Part shown: positions 45,995-56,007 of the stretch, piece after piece | Layout of the letters: the number at the start of each line of letters is the position of its first letter | Position numbering within the stretch: the stretch's first letter is position 1 | Assembly (NCBI GenBank): GCA_947474395.1 | Contig: CANJID010000002.1 | Location: forward strand, 58,112-122,111 | Length of the DNA: 64,000 nucleotides | Direction: 5' to 3' | Source: Caulobacterales bacterium | GTDB taxonomy: Bacteria; Pseudomonadota; Alphaproteobacteria; Caulobacterales; Caulobacteraceae | Translations under genes and position numbers: made by a program | Notes under the pieces: model-generated | Told to the model about the DNA's origin: nothing | Databases searched by the model: none | What the model saw: only the letters and a program-made list of their open reading frames with translations

Positions 45995-47815
45995 TCACTC
46001 GACGGTGACGGACTTGGCCAGGTTGCGCGGCTGGTCGACATCCGCGCCCTTCAGCACCGCCACATGATAGGCCAGGAGCTGGATCGGCGCCGCCATCACG
46101 AGCGGGGCGATCAGGGGATCGCAGGGCGGGGCGGTCATCACCACCCGCGCCCCGACCGGGGCATGCCTGGCGCCGTCGGGATCGGTGATGAACACCACCG
46201 GGCCGCCTCGTGCCATGACCTCGCTCATGTTGGAGGCCGACTTCTCGAAATAGCTGTCGTAGGGAGCCAGGATGATGATCGGGGTCGCCTCGTCCACCAG
46301 GGCGATGGGGCCGTGCTTCAGCTCGCCCGCCGCATAACCCTCGGCGTGGATATAGCTGATTTCCTTCAGCTTCAGGGCGCCTTCCAAAGCCAGGGCCGAC
46401 ATGGGGCCCCGGCCCAGGTAGAGCACGTCGCGGGCCTTGGCGACCTCGATGGCGACGGACTTGACCGCCTCCTCCAGCCCGATGGCCTCTGCGATGAGGC
46501 GGGGGGCGCCGAGCAAGATTTTTACTAAGCGCTGCTCTTCGGCCTCATCGATCCGCCCGCGGGCCTTGGCGATGGCGATGGCGAGGGCGGTCAGGACGCA
46601 GACCTGGGCGGTGAAGGCCTTGGTGGAGGCGACGCCGATCTCGACCCCGCAGTGGATCGGCCAGGTCACATCCGCCTCGCGGGCGATGGTGGACTCGGTG
46701 GCGTTGACCACCGCCGCGAGCTTCATGCCTTTCAGCTTGCACAGGCGGAAGGCGGCCAGGGTGTCGGCCGTCTCGCCCGACTGCGACATGGCGATGGCCA
46801 GTGTGTCCTTGTGGACGGCTGGGCTGCGGTACCGGAACTCCGAGGCGATCTCGACGTCGACCGGTAGGTCGGCCAGTTGCTCGATCAGGTACTTGCCGAT
46901 CATTCCGGCGATGTAGGAGGTGCCGCAGGCGACGATCTGAATGCGCGAGAAGCCCGCGAGGTCGACGCCGCCGGGGAAGGCGGTCAGGGAGGAGAGAGGG
47001 TTCACATAGGCCGCGATGGTGTGCTGGCACCCCTCGGGCTGGTCGTGGATCTCCTTCTCCATGAAGTGGCGGTAGTTGCCCTTTTCCATCATCACCGAGG
47101 AGGCGGCGAGGACCTTGATCGGTCGGTTCACCTCGGCGCCGCTCTCGTCGAAGACCCGCGCGCCCGAATGGTCGAGCAGGACGTGGTCGCCGTCCTGCAG
47201 ATAGGCGATGCGGTTGGTGAAGGGGCCCAGCGCCAGCCCGTCGCTGCCGAGGAACATCTCCCCGTCGCCATAGCCGATCGCGAGCGGCGGACCCTGGCGG
47301 GCGCCGAGGACCACGCCCTGCTCTCCGCCGATCAGCACGCCGAGGGCATAGGCGCCGCGCAGCCGGTCCAGGGTGGCTTTGAAGGCGTCGAGGGGCGCCA
47401 GGCCCGTGGCCAGCTCCGAATCCAGCAGTTGGGCGACGACCTCGGTGTCGGTCTCGCTCTCGAAGGTGCGCCCCGCGGCGATCAGCTCGGCCTTCAGCTC
47501 GGCGAAGTTCTCGATGATGCCGTTGTGCACCACCGCGACCCGCCCGGAGATGTGGGGGTGGGCGTTGGCCTCGGTCGGCGCGCCGTGGGTGGCCCAGCGG
47601 GTATGGCCGACGCCGGTGGTCCCGGGCAGGGGATGGTCGGCCAGCACGGCTTCCAGGGCCTTCAGCTTGCCGGGCGCGCGGCGGCGCTCCAGCTTGCCGT
47701 CCACCTCGGCGGCGACGCCGGCGGAGTCGTAGCCGCGGTATTCCAGCCGCTTCAGGCTCTCGACCAGACGCTCGGCGACGGGCGCCTTGCCCACGATGGC
47801 GATGATGCCGCACAT
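45995..47815 (-). CDS. glmS: Glutamine--fructose-6-phosphate aminotransferase
   Basis: A 606-residue protein: catalytic Cys2 (MCGIIAIVG), glutaminase domain HTRWATHGAPTEANAHPH, then two SIS domains with CGTSYIAGMIGKYL, MSQSGETADTLAAF and the C-terminal YVNPLSSL / LKHGPIALVDE. It makes glucosamine-6-P for cell-wall sugars. The start at 47815 is fixed by the N-terminal nucleophile Cys; upstream in-frame codons must be excluded. Divergent from glmM over 167 bases. No glmS riboswitch is seen. Confidence 0.97.
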   Translation of the reverse strand: MCGIIAIVGKAPVAERLVESLKRLEYRGYDSAGVAAEVDGKLERRRAPGKLKALEAVLADHPLPGTTGVGHTRWATHGAPTEANAHPHISGRVAVVHNGIIENFAELKAELIAAGRTFESETDTEVVAQLLDSELATGLAPLDAFKATLDRLRGAYALGVLIGGEQGVVLGARQGPPLAIGYGDGEMFLGSDGLALGPFTNRIAYLQDGDHVLLDHSGARVFDESGAEVNRPIKVLAASSVMMEKGNYRHFMEKEIHDQPEGCQHTIAAYVNPLSSLTAFPGGVDLAGFSRIQIVACGTSYIAGMIGKYLIEQLADLPVDVEIASEFRYRSPAVHKDTLAIAMSQSGETADTLAAFRLCKLKGMKLAAVVNATESTIAREADVTWPIHCGVEIGVASTKAFTAQVCVLTALAIAIAKARGRIDEAEEQRLVKILLGAPRLIAEAIGLEEAVKSVAIEVAKARDVLYLGRGPMSALALEGALKLKEISYIHAEGYAAGELKHGPIALVDEATPIIILAPYDSYFEKSASNMSEVMARGGPVVFITDPDGARHAPVGARVVMTAPPCDPLIAPLVMAAPIQLLAYHVAVLKGADVDQPRNLAKSVTVE

Positions 47816-47982
47816 GAAGGTTCGAATCCCCCGCCCGGCCACGGCGACGCGGCCAAGCTTCCCGGCGAAGATGGCGTGCGAGGCCTTTAGCATTCCCAAA
47901 CGGTCGGGGGCGTAAAACTCGATTTCCGATCGTTTCCGTACGGGCTCTGATAAACAGAATCGTCCGGTCTTTAGGAGGATCG

Positions 47983-49335
47983 ATGAGGAAGCGCGCCTAT
48001 TTCGGCACCGACGGCATCCGCGGCGAGGCCAATCGCCACCCGATGACCGCCGAAGTCGCGCTCCGGGTGGGCCTGGCGGCGGGCAAGCTGTTCCTGCGCG
48101 ATCCCGAGCGTCGCCACCTGGTGGTGATCGGCAAGGACACCCGTCTCTCCGGCTACATGATCGAGCCCGCCCTGGTGGCCGGCTTCGCCAGCGTGGGCAT
48201 GGACGTGCGCCTGTTCGGCCCGCTGCCGACCCCCGCCGTGGCCATGATGACCCGCTCCATGCGCGCCGACCTCGGGGTGATGGTCTCGGCCTCGCACAAC
48301 AGTTTCGCCGACAACGGGATCAAGCTGTTCGGCCCTGACGGCTACAAGCTCTCCGACGAGCGCGAGGCCCAGATCGAGGCCCTGATGGACGAGGGCCTGC
48401 AGGAGGGCCTGGCCGCGCCGACGCGCCTCGGCCGCGTGCAGCGGATCGACGACGCCCAGGCCCGCTACATCGAGATCGCCAAGGCCACCTTCCCCCGGCA
48501 CCTGAGCCTGGCGGGCCTGCGCGTGGTGATCGATTGCGCCAACGGCGCCGCCTACAAGGTCGCCCCCACCGCCCTCTACGAGCTGGGCGCCGAGGTGATC
48601 CCCGTGGGCGTCACCCCAAGCGGCACCAACATCAACGAGGAGTGCGGCTCCACCCATCCCGCCGCCATGCAGCGGGCGGTGAAGGAGTATCGCGCCGACA
48701 TCGGCATCGCCCTGGACGGCGACGCCGACCGGGTGACCATCTGCGACGAGAACGGCCTGGTGGTCGACGGCGACCAGATCATGGCCATCATCGCCGCCGC
48801 CTGGTCCGACGCCGGCCGCCTGAACGGCGGCGGGGTGGTGGCGACCATCATGTCCAACCTGGGGCTCGAGCGGTTCCTGTCCGAGCGCGGCCTGACCCTG
48901 CAGCGGACCCAGGTCGGCGACCGCTACGTCACCGAGCGCATGCGCCAGGGCGGCTTCAACCTCGGCGGCGAGCAGTCCGGCCACATGATCCTGTCGGACT
49001 TCTCCACCACCGGCGACGGCCTGATCGCGGCCCTCCAGGTCTTGGCCGTGCTGGTGAAGTCGGACCAGCCGATGAGCAAGCTCGCCCGCCAGTTCGAGCC
49101 GGCGCCCCAGCGGCACGAGAACGTCCGCATCACCGGCGGCGAGCCCCTGAAGGCCGACCACGTCAAGGCCGTGATCGCCGCCGCGGAGGCCCGCCTCTCC
49201 GGCGCCGGCCGCATCGTCGTCCGCGCCTCCGGCACCGAACCCCTGATCCGCATCATGGCCGAGGGTGACGACGAGGGCCTGCTGTCCCAGGTCGTCCACG
49301 ACATCGCCGGCGCGGTGAAGAAGGCGGCGGCTTAA
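47983..49335 (+). CDS. glmM: Phosphoglucosamine mutase
   Basis: A 450-residue alpha-D-phosphohexomutase: [17 protein letters not shown], active-site phosphoserine [13 protein letters not shown] (~103), metal site [22 protein letters not shown] and the C-terminal phosphate-binding [16 protein letters not shown]. Converts glucosamine-6-P to glucosamine-1-P. TAGGAGG lies six bases before the ATG. The TAA stop shares TTAA with the convergent gene. Confidence 0.96.
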   Translation: MRKRAYFGTDGIRGEANRHPMTAEVALRVGLAAGKLFLRDPERRHLVVIGKDTRLSGYMIEPALVAGFASVGMDVRLFGPLPTPAVAMMTRSMRADLGVMVSASHNSFADNGIKLFGPDGYKLSDEREAQIEALMDEGLQEGLAAPTRLGRVQRIDDAQARYIEIAKATFPRHLSLAGLRVVIDCANGAAYKVAPTALYELGAEVIPVGVTPSGTNINEECGSTHPAAMQRAVKEYRADIGIALDGDADRVTICDENGLVVDGDQIMAIIAAAWSDAGRLNGGGVVATIMSNLGLERFLSERGLTLQRTQVGDRYVTERMRQGGFNLGGEQSGHMILSDFSTTGDGLIAALQVLAVLVKSDQPMSKLARQFEPAPQRHENVRITGGEPLKADHVKAVIAAAEARLSGAGRIVVRASGTEPLIRIMAEGDDEGLLSQVVHDIAGAVKKAAA

Positions 49336-50210
49336 GCGCTTTTGCCGGCTGCTTTGGCGAGTCGACCTTCGATCTCGACCAGCCAACGAAGCTGACCACC
49401 CGCCGCACTGACGAGGCTAACAGCAATGTCTATTGGTGGTGGCTCAGGTTCAGGCTGGCCGGTCTCATGTCGATATTGATGGGCCGCGTTCGTCCAGGCG
49501 CTAAGCCCATCCGCTATGAGCTTCGCGGCGTCGAGAGCACGTGGTTCGTAGATTTCTCCGAGCTTGCGTTTGAGTACGCGATCGATCTCCGATTTTCCCA
49601 AACGTGCTTCGCCTGTCATGGCCTTGAACACATTTTCGGTGGCGTCGAACGCCCGCCTAACTGCACTCAGAGTGTCTACCGGCACAGTAGCTAAGGCGCG
49701 GTGGGCATCTTCGAAGGCCTCACGGGCGGTTTCTCTTTTCGCGGTGCCAAGACCCGCGAGAACCGACGAGCGGTTGTGTTCGAATTCTTCATCGACAAAG
49801 AATCGTACGCCACCCATAGCATCCAGCTGGTAGCCCACGTTTTGCTCGCGAAATACTCGTTCAACAAATTTGAACCAATGTTCCCGCTCTGAAGGGTACT
49901 TATATGTCCCAGTTATCAGCCCTTCACCGATTAATGAAATCGCATCCAAGAAATCTCTTAACTGGGAATCTCTAAGTAGTTTTCCTATATCTGATGCGTA
50001 TTGTAGATATCCAGTGCCCAACTCGCGCCGAATAATTGGTATGATATTAGATGTTCGTGGGTACAGTGTATCTTCTATATAAGCAGCAATACGAGCTCTG
50101 GCGCGCGGGCTGTCTTGAAGGGGCTTTCCAGCTTCGGCATAGGCTAAGCTAAATCGTTGGCCGGGCGGAGGTTCCGATCGAGAAGCTCCGGTCTTTCCTT
50201 CACTCGACAT
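49332..50210 (-). CDS. Putative abortive-infection (AbiJ/HEPN-like) protein, horizontally acquired
   Basis: 292 residues. The first ~140 are helical with no family I can name ([40 protein letters not shown]). The second half has [20 protein letters not shown], then [12 protein letters not shown] and an end [40 protein letters not shown]. That order (AxExxxKxxTG, Lys-rich helix, RHxxG, then a closing helix) resembles the C-terminal HEPN-type domain of AbiJ-like abortive-infection proteins, with RH as the catalytic-type motif. The codons are clearly AT-richer than the neighbours, most so at 49700-50280. Stop overlaps the glmM stop. ATG at 50210 after GGGAGC. Confidence 0.7.
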   Translation of the reverse strand: MSSEGKTGASRSEPPPGQRFSLAYAEAGKPLQDSPRARARIAAYIEDTLYPRTSNIIPIIRRELGTGYLQYASDIGKLLRDSQLRDFLDAISLIGEGLITGTYKYPSEREHWFKFVERVFREQNVGYQLDAMGGVRFFVDEEFEHNRSSVLAGLGTAKRETAREAFEDAHRALATVPVDTLSAVRRAFDATENVFKAMTGEARLGKSEIDRVLKRKLGEIYEPRALDAAKLIADGLSAWTNAAHQYRHETGQPEPEPPPIDIAVSLVSAAGGQLRWLVEIEGRLAKAAGKSA

Positions 50211-50303
50211 GGTGCTCCCTTCGCCAATTCACCAGAGCAAATCACGACCAATAAACAAGACGCAATTGACTGGACCGAAACTTTGGTGCGCTGGAATGAC
50301 GCC

Positions 50304-51605
50304 CTAGGCCCGGCCCACGCTCACGTACCGGAACCCCCGGCGCTTCATGTCGTCGGGGCGGTAGATGTTGCGCAGGTCCACCACCAGGGGCTGGCGCATC
50401 AGGAGCTTGATGCGGTCGAGGTCCAGGGCCCGGAACTGGTCCCACTCGGTCAGGATCACCAGCACGTCGGCGCCCTCGGCGGCTTCGTAGGGCCCTGCCT
50501 TGAAGTCCACGTCGCGTAAGAGCTGGCGCGCCTCGTGGCCCTCGGGGTCAAAGGCCTGGACGGTGGCACCGCCCGCCTGCAGGGCCGGGATGATGTCCAG
50601 GGACGGGGCCTCCCGCATGTCGTCGGTGTTGGGCTTGAAGGTCAGGCCGAGCACCCCGACGGTCTTGCCCTTCAGCTCGCCGCCCAGAGCCTTGGCGACC
50701 TTGGCGGCCATGGCCTTCTTGCGGGCGTCGTTGACCTCGACGGTGGTCTCCACCAGCCGCACCGGCGCGCCGGCGTCCTGGGCGGTGCGCACAAGGGCCA
50801 CGGTGTCCTTGGGAAAGCACGAGCCGCCGTAGCCGGGGCCGGCGTGCAGGAACTTGGAGCCGATACGGTTGTCGAGGCCGATGCCGCGCGAGACCTGCTG
50901 CACGTCGGCGCCGACGGCTTCGCATAGGTCGGCGATCTCGTTGATGAAGGTGATCTTGACCGCGAGGAAGGCGTTGGCCGCGTACTTGATCAGCTCCGAG
51001 GTCCGCCGCGAGGTGAAGAGGATCGGGGTCTCGTTGAGGAAGAGGGGGCGGTAGAGCTCGCGCATCACCTCCTGGGCGCGCTCCTCCTCGGTCCCCACCA
51101 CGACCCGGTCGGGCCGCTTGAAGTCGGAGATGGCCGCGCCCTCGCGCAGGAATTCCGGATTGGAGACCACGGCGAAGTCGGCGTCGGGGCGACCGCGGCG
51201 GATGATCGCCTCGACCTCGTCGCCGGTGCCGACCGGGACGGTGGACTTGGTGACCACCACGGTGAAACCGTCGATCAGGCCGGCGATCTCCTCGGCGGCG
51301 CTGTAGACGTAGGTGAGGTCGGCGTAGCCGTCGCCGCGCCGGGAGGGGGTGCCGACGGCGATGAAGACCGCATCGGCCTCGCGCACCGCCGTTGCGGCCT
51401 CGGTGGTGAAGAACAGGCGCCCTTCGCGGACGTTGGCGGCGACCAGCTTCTCCAGCCCCGGCTCGAAGATCGGCATCTCGCCGGCCTCCAGGCGGGCGAT
51501 CTTCTCCGCATCCTTGTCGATGCAGGTCACCACATGGCCGAAGTCGGCGAAGCACGCCCCCGACACCAGGCCGACGTAGCCCGTCCCGATCATCGCCACG
51601 CGCAT
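50304..51605 (-). CDS. ugd: UDP-glucose 6-dehydrogenase
   Basis: A 433-residue enzyme: MRVAMIGTGYVGLVSGACFA, FIAVGTPSRRGDGYADLTYV, STVPVGTGD, SNPEFLREGAAISDF, the catalytic cysteine GGSCFPKDTVAL (~260) and LTFKPNTDDMREAPS. It oxidises UDP-glucose to UDP-glucuronate. The start is four bases downstream of the end of the hexose-phosphate mutase on the same strand, so the two are likely co-transcribed. Confidence 0.95.
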   Translation of the reverse strand: MRVAMIGTGYVGLVSGACFADFGHVVTCIDKDAEKIARLEAGEMPIFEPGLEKLVAANVREGRLFFTTEAATAVREADAVFIAVGTPSRRGDGYADLTYVYSAAEEIAGLIDGFTVVVTKSTVPVGTGDEVEAIIRRGRPDADFAVVSNPEFLREGAAISDFKRPDRVVVGTEEERAQEVMRELYRPLFLNETPILFTSRRTSELIKYAANAFLAVKITFINEIADLCEAVGADVQQVSRGIGLDNRIGSKFLHAGPGYGGSCFPKDTVALVRTAQDAGAPVRLVETTVEVNDARKKAMAAKVAKALGGELKGKTVGVLGLTFKPNTDDMREAPSLDIIPALQAGGATVQAFDPEGHEARQLLRDVDFKAGPYEAAEGADVLVILTEWDQFRALDLDRIKLLMRQPLVVDLRNIYRPDDMKRRGFRYVSVGRA

Positions 51606-51609
51606 GGGC

Positions 51610-53112
51610 TCAGATCTCCTGGTTGTAGGCGCCGACCTCGGGCCGCCTGGCGAGGCGGGGCTTCACCTCCTGGTGGAAGAGGGCGCGCATGTCGTCCGCG
51701 GACTGCTGGCTTTCGACCACCACCACCAGCTCGGGCTTGTTGGAGGAGGCGCGAACCAGCACCCAGGAGCCGTCCTCCAGGGCCACGCGCACGCCGTTGA
51801 CCGTGATCACCTCGACGATCTTTCGGCCAAGGATGGTCCCGCCGGCCTTGGCCAGGGCCTCGTACTCGGCCACCACCTCATCGACGATGGCGTACTTCTT
51901 CTCGTCGTCGCAGTGGGGGGACATGGTCAGGGAGGTGTAGGCGACGGGCAGGGCCTTCTTCAGGTCCGACAGCTTCTTGCCCGGGTTGCGGTCGAGCATG
52001 GCCAGGATGGCGGCGGCCGCGACGAGGCCGTCGTCGTAGCCGCGCCCGTAGGGGCCGTTGAAGAAGAAGTGGCCGGACTTCTCGAAGCCCGCGAGGGCGC
52101 CCAGCTCGGCGGTCTTGCGCTTGATGTAGCTGTGGCCGGTCTTCCAGTAGACGGTGGTCGCCCCATTGGCCTTGAGCACCTCGTCGGTGGCGTAGAGGCC
52201 GGTCGACTTCACGTCGACGATGAAGGTCGAATTGGGGTGCAGCCCGCTCAGATCCCGCGCCAGCATGAGCCCGATCTTGTCGGCGAAGATCTCCTCGCCC
52301 TCGTCGTCCACCACCCCGCAGCGGTCGCCGTCGCCGTCGAAGCCGAGGCAGAGGTCGGCGCCCTGCTCGCGCACCGCCTTCGACATGGCGTGCAGCATCT
52401 CCATGTCCTCGGGGTTCGGATTGTATTTCGGGAAGGTGTAGTCGAGGTCGCAGTCCATCGGCACCACCTCCGCGCCCATGCGGCGCAGGGCCTCGGGGGC
52501 GAAGGCGCCCGCCGTGCCGTTGCCGCAGGCGGCGATCACGCGGATGGGGCGCGACAGGGTCGCCCGGCTGGCGACATCCGCGATGTAGCGCTCCATCACG
52601 CCCTCGACGTGGGTCAGCTTGCCGCCGGGGCGCTCGACGCCGAGACCGCCGAGGACGATGTCCTTCAGGGGGCCGATCTCGTCCGGGCCAAAGGTAAGCG
52701 GCGGCTTGGCCCCCATCTTCACCCCGGTCCAGCCGTTCTCGTTGTGGCTGGCGGTGACCATGGCCACGCAGGGCGCGTCGAGGTCGAACTGGGCGAAATA
52801 GGCCATCGGTGAGAGGGCCAGGCCGATGTCGAGCACTTCGCAGCCCGCCGCGATCAGGCCGAGGCACAGGGCCTGCTTGACCGATATGGAATAGCTGCGG
52901 AAATCATGGCCGACCACGATGCGCGGCTTCACGCCGATCTGGTGGATGTAGGTCCCGAGGCCGAGGCCGAGCGCCTCGATGCCCAGCAGGTTGATCTCTT
53001 TTTCCAGGATCCAGCGCGCGTCGTACTCGCGAAAGCCGGTCGCCTTCACCAACGGGCCCGTCTCGTAGGCCAGGGTGTTGGGAACCAGGTCGGCGCGCGG
53101 CTTGGCGAGCAT
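51610..53112 (-). CDS. manB: Phosphomannomutase/phosphoglucomutase
   Basis: A 500-residue alpha-D-phosphohexomutase: GFREYDARW, VGHDFRSYS, active serine TASHNENGWTGVKMG (~119), metal site GFDGDGDRCGV, GFEKSGHFFF and RASSNKPELVVVVES in the phosphate-binding domain. Converts mannose-6-P/mannose-1-P or glucose phosphates for surface polysaccharide. The start could be ATG 53112 (MLAKPRAD) or 53124; the shorter was chosen. It precedes ugd by four bases. Confidence 0.9.
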   Translation of the reverse strand: MLAKPRADLVPNTLAYETGPLVKATGFREYDARWILEKEINLLGIEALGLGLGTYIHQIGVKPRIVVGHDFRSYSISVKQALCLGLIAAGCEVLDIGLALSPMAYFAQFDLDAPCVAMVTASHNENGWTGVKMGAKPPLTFGPDEIGPLKDIVLGGLGVERPGGKLTHVEGVMERYIADVASRATLSRPIRVIAACGNGTAGAFAPEALRRMGAEVVPMDCDLDYTFPKYNPNPEDMEMLHAMSKAVREQGADLCLGFDGDGDRCGVVDDEGEEIFADKIGLMLARDLSGLHPNSTFIVDVKSTGLYATDEVLKANGATTVYWKTGHSYIKRKTAELGALAGFEKSGHFFFNGPYGRGYDDGLVAAAAILAMLDRNPGKKLSDLKKALPVAYTSLTMSPHCDDEKKYAIVDEVVAEYEALAKAGGTILGRKIVEVITVNGVRVALEDGSWVLVRASSNKPELVVVVESQQSADDMRALFHQEVKPRLARRPEVGAYNQEI

Positions 53113-53175
53113 GAACAACTCCATCGGCGGAAGCCGCCGTTTCCTAGCGGTCGGCGGCAGGCCCGTCGAGCCGGG

Positions 53176-53364
53176 TTACAAGCTGCCCTTGAGCGCGGCC
53201 GCCTTGGCGGGGTGGGGGGCGTTGGGGCCGTTGGTCTGGGCGGCGGTGGGATGGCCGAAGGGGGCGGGGGAGCGCGCGCCCAGTCCCTGCGGCCAGACCA
53301 GGGCCAGCGCGATCATGGCCGCGGCGGCCAGCACGATCAGGGGGAAGAACAGGCGGTCGGGCAT
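53176..53364 (-). CDS. Small single-span membrane protein, 62 aa
   Basis: MPDRLFFPLIVLAAAAMIAL, then ALVWPQGLG, makes one membrane helix at the N-terminus, and a Pro/Ala/His-rich tail follows. It lies upstream of the mutase on the same strand with a 63-base gap. No family recognised. Plausible but support is limited to frame and topology. Confidence 0.5.
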   Translation of the reverse strand: MPDRLFFPLIVLAAAAMIALALVWPQGLGARSPAPFGHPTAAQTNGPNAPHPAKAAALKGSL

Positions 53365-53468
53365 GGGGCGGCCATAGCACGGCCGAGCTTGCGCGTCGCG
53401 CTTGACGGGGCGGGGGCGGGGCCTTAGCCCCGCGCCATACCATCGAAGGCCGCCGCCAAAGGACGCCC

Positions 53469-54179
53469 ATGCCGACCCTCGCCCTGCTGCGCCACGGCCA
53501 GAGCCAGTGGAACCTGGAAAACCGCTTCACCGGCTGGGTGGACGTGGACATCACCGCCAAGGGCGAGGCCGAGGCCCAGCGCGGCGGCGAGCTCTTGAAG
53601 GCCGCGGGGGTCGAGTTCGACCGGGCCTATTCCTCGGTGCAGACCCGCGCCATCCGCACAGGGACCATCGCCCTGGCGGCGGCGGGCCAGCTCTGGATCC
53701 CGATGACCAAGCACTGGCGGCTGAACGAGCGCCACTACGGCGGGCTGACGGGCCTGGATAAGGCCGAGACCGCCGCCAAGCACGGCGACGCCCAGGTCAA
53801 GATCTGGCGCCGCTCCTACGACACGCCCCCGCCGCCCCTCGAGGCCGGAAGCGGCTACGACATCGCCGACCGCCGCTACGAGGGCGTCGAGGTCCCCGCC
53901 GCCGAGAGCCTGAAGATGACGCTCGAGCGGGTGCTGCCCTACTGGCTGGTGGAGATCGCCCCCCGGCTGGCCGATGGGGAGAACATCCTGATCGCCGCCC
54001 ACGGCAATTCGCTGCGCGCCATCGTCAAGCACCTGTTCGATGTCGGCGAGGCCGAGATCGTCGGGGTGGAGATCCCCACCGGCAATCCGCTGCTGATCGA
54101 TCTGGACGCCAAGGGCCGCCCGACCGCCGCCCGCTATCTGGATGCCGACCGCGCCACCCCCATTCCAGCTTTCGCCTGA
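53469..54179 (+). CDS. gpmA: 2,3-bisphosphoglycerate-dependent phosphoglycerate mutase
   Basis: A 236-residue histidine-phosphatase-fold enzyme: [20 protein letters not shown] (phospho-His9), [28 protein letters not shown], the catalytic GESL-type region [17 protein letters not shown] and [14 protein letters not shown] near residue 180. Interconverts 3- and 2-phosphoglycerate. Divergent from the small membrane protein. Confidence 0.95.
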   Translation: MPTLALLRHGQSQWNLENRFTGWVDVDITAKGEAEAQRGGELLKAAGVEFDRAYSSVQTRAIRTGTIALAAAGQLWIPMTKHWRLNERHYGGLTGLDKAETAAKHGDAQVKIWRRSYDTPPPPLEAGSGYDIADRRYEGVEVPAAESLKMTLERVLPYWLVEIAPRLADGENILIAAHGNSLRAIVKHLFDVGEAEIVGVEIPTGNPLLIDLDAKGRPTAARYLDADRATPIPAFA

Positions 54180-54218
54180 AAGCGCGATAACACCGCCCGA
54201 ACCGAAGGAAGAACATCC

Positions 54219-54908
54219 GTGAGCAAGGTCGTCCAGAACACCCCCCGCGCGGCCAAGGACGTGGTCGAGGGCTTCAAGGGCATCGGCGTCGCCACCGTGC
54301 ACGAGGCGCAAGGCCGCAAGGGGCTGATGGCCTCCTACATGCGCCCGATCTACCGGCCGGTGCACATGGTCGGCTCGGCGGTGACGGTGGAGGTCGCCCC
54401 CGGCGACAACTGGATGATCCACGCGGCCATGGAGCAGGTGAAGCCCGGCGACGTGCTGGTGGTCTCGCCCACCAGCCCCTGCGAGGACGGCTACTTCGGC
54501 GACCTGCTGGCCGCCTCCCTGCTGGCCCAGGGCGGGCTCGGCCTGATCCTCGACGCCGGCATCCGCGACGTCGGTCCCCTCACCGAGATGAAGTTCCCGG
54601 TCTGGGCCAAGGCGATCTTCGCCCAGGGCACGATCAAGGAGACCATCTGCAACGTGAACACCCCGATCGTCTGCGCCGGCGCCCTGGTCTATCCGGGCGA
54701 CGTGATCGTGGCCGACGACGATGGGGTGGTGGTGGTGCGCCGCCAGGACGCCGCCGATATCCTGGCCAAGAGCGTTGCGCGCGAGGCCAAGGAGGACAAG
54801 ACCCGCGAGGTGCTGTCCTCTGGAACCCTCGGCCTCGACTATTATGGCCACCGCGAGCGCCTGACCGCCAAGGGCCTGAAGTGGGTCGAATACGACGGCG
54901 AGGCCTGA
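54219..54908 (+). CDS. ligK: 4-carboxy-4-hydroxy-2-oxoadipate aldolase-like protein (LigK/GalC type)
   Basis: A 229-residue RraA-fold aldolase: [77 protein letters not shown] and [20 protein letters not shown]. The match to CHA/HMG aldolases (pyruvate plus oxaloacetate release in protocatechuate 4,5-cleavage and gallate catabolism) is good. The next gene fits the same pathway. The gap to it is four bases. The rest of the pathway is absent here. Confidence 0.85.
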   Translation: MSKVVQNTPRAAKDVVEGFKGIGVATVHEAQGRKGLMASYMRPIYRPVHMVGSAVTVEVAPGDNWMIHAAMEQVKPGDVLVVSPTSPCEDGYFGDLLAASLLAQGGLGLILDAGIRDVGPLTEMKFPVWAKAIFAQGTIKETICNVNTPIVCAGALVYPGDVIVADDDGVVVVRRQDAADILAKSVAREAKEDKTREVLSSGTLGLDYYGHRERLTAKGLKWVEYDGEA

Positions 54909-54912
54909 GGAT

Positions 54913-56007
54913 ATGCAGACCGCCATCCCCTGCACGGTGATGCGGGGCGGGACCTCCAAGGGCCTCTATTTCCTGGCCAAGGACCTGCCGCAGGATGTTC
55001 CCACGCGGGACGCCGTGCTCCTGGCGGTGATGGGCTCGCCGGACCTGCGCCAGATCGACGGCATGGGCGGGGCGGACTCGCTGACCAGCAAGGTGGCGGT
55101 GATCGGCCCCTCGACCCGCGAGGACGCGGATGTCGACTACCTCTTCCTGCAGGTGGTGGTGAACGAGCCCCGCGTGGACATGTCCCAGAACTGCGGGAAC
55201 ATCCTGGCGGGCGTGGGCGGCTTCGCGATCCAGAAGGGGCTGGTCCCGGCGACCGGCGACCTGACCCGCGTGCGCATCCACATGGTCAACACCGCCTCCA
55301 TCGCCGTGGCGGCGATCCAGACCCCCGGCGGCCATCCCCGCTACGACGGCGAGGCCCGCATCGACGGGGTGCCCGGAACCCACGCCCCGGTGCCGATCGA
55401 CTTCCTGGACGTGGCCGGATCGAGCTGCGGCGCGCTGCTGCCCACCGGAAACGTCAAGGACGTGGTCGAGGGGGTGGAGGTGACCATGGTCGACAACGGC
55501 ATGCCGGTGGTGTGCCTGCGCGCGGCGGACTTCGGCATCACCGGCTACGAGGACATCAAGGTCCTGGAGCAGAACGCCGAGCTGGTGGCGCGTAAGGAAA
55601 AGGTGCGCCTCGCCTGCGGCCTCCTGATGAACCTCGGCGACGTATCGAAGAAGACCGTGCCGAAGATGACCTTTGTTTCCGCCCCCCAGCACGGGGGCGT
55701 GGTCTCCACCCGCACCTTCATCCCGCACAAGGTCCACGACGCCATCGGCGTGTTCGGCGCCGTCAGCGTGGCGACCGCCTGCGTCCTGCCGGGCTCGGTG
55801 GCGGCGGAGGTGGCGGGAATCGCAGACCCCACCGCGGTCAAGAGCCTGGAGGTCGAGCACCCCACCGGCTTCTTCACCGTCTTCATGGAGGTCTCCATGA
55901 ACGGCGACCGGCCGGAGGTGCGCCGCGCGGCCCTCCTGCGCACCGCCCGCGAGCTGATGCGCGGCGACGTCCTGTGCCCCACGGCGGTCTGGGACGGAAA
56001 CAAGTGA
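54913..56007 (+). CDS. ligU: 4-oxalomesaconate tautomerase-like protein (GalD/LigU, PrpF fold)
   Basis: A 364-residue PrpF-family isomerase with a diaminopimelate-epimerase-like fold: IPCTVMRGGTSKGLYFLAKD, GMGGADSLTSKVAVIGPST, NCGNILAGVGGFAIQKGL, and a second half with DVAGSSCGALLPTGNVKDVV. Sequence and neighbour LigK point to tautomerisation of oxalomesaconate. The gene overlaps the DUF1932 gene in GTGA, and there is a weak GAGG before ATG 54913. Confidence 0.85.
   Translation: MQTAIPCTVMRGGTSKGLYFLAKDLPQDVPTRDAVLLAVMGSPDLRQIDGMGGADSLTSKVAVIGPSTREDADVDYLFLQVVVNEPRVDMSQNCGNILAGVGGFAIQKGLVPATGDLTRVRIHMVNTASIAVAAIQTPGGHPRYDGEARIDGVPGTHAPVPIDFLDVAGSSCGALLPTGNVKDVVEGVEVTMVDNGMPVVCLRAADFGITGYEDIKVLEQNAELVARKEKVRLACGLLMNLGDVSKKTVPKMTFVSAPQHGGVVSTRTFIPHKVHDAIGVFGAVSVATACVLPGSVAAEVAGIADPTAVKSLEVEHPTGFFTVFMEVSMNGDRPEVRRAALLRTARELMRGDVLCPTAVWDGNK

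Noticed and set aside
47816..47899. 28-residue N-terminal extension of GlmS
   Set aside because: GlmS needs Cys directly after the initiator Met as nucleophile, so the start is 47815.
47816..47982. glmS ribozyme/riboswitch
   Set aside because: The 167-base divergent spacer has no recognisable ribozyme core and this class is not expected here.
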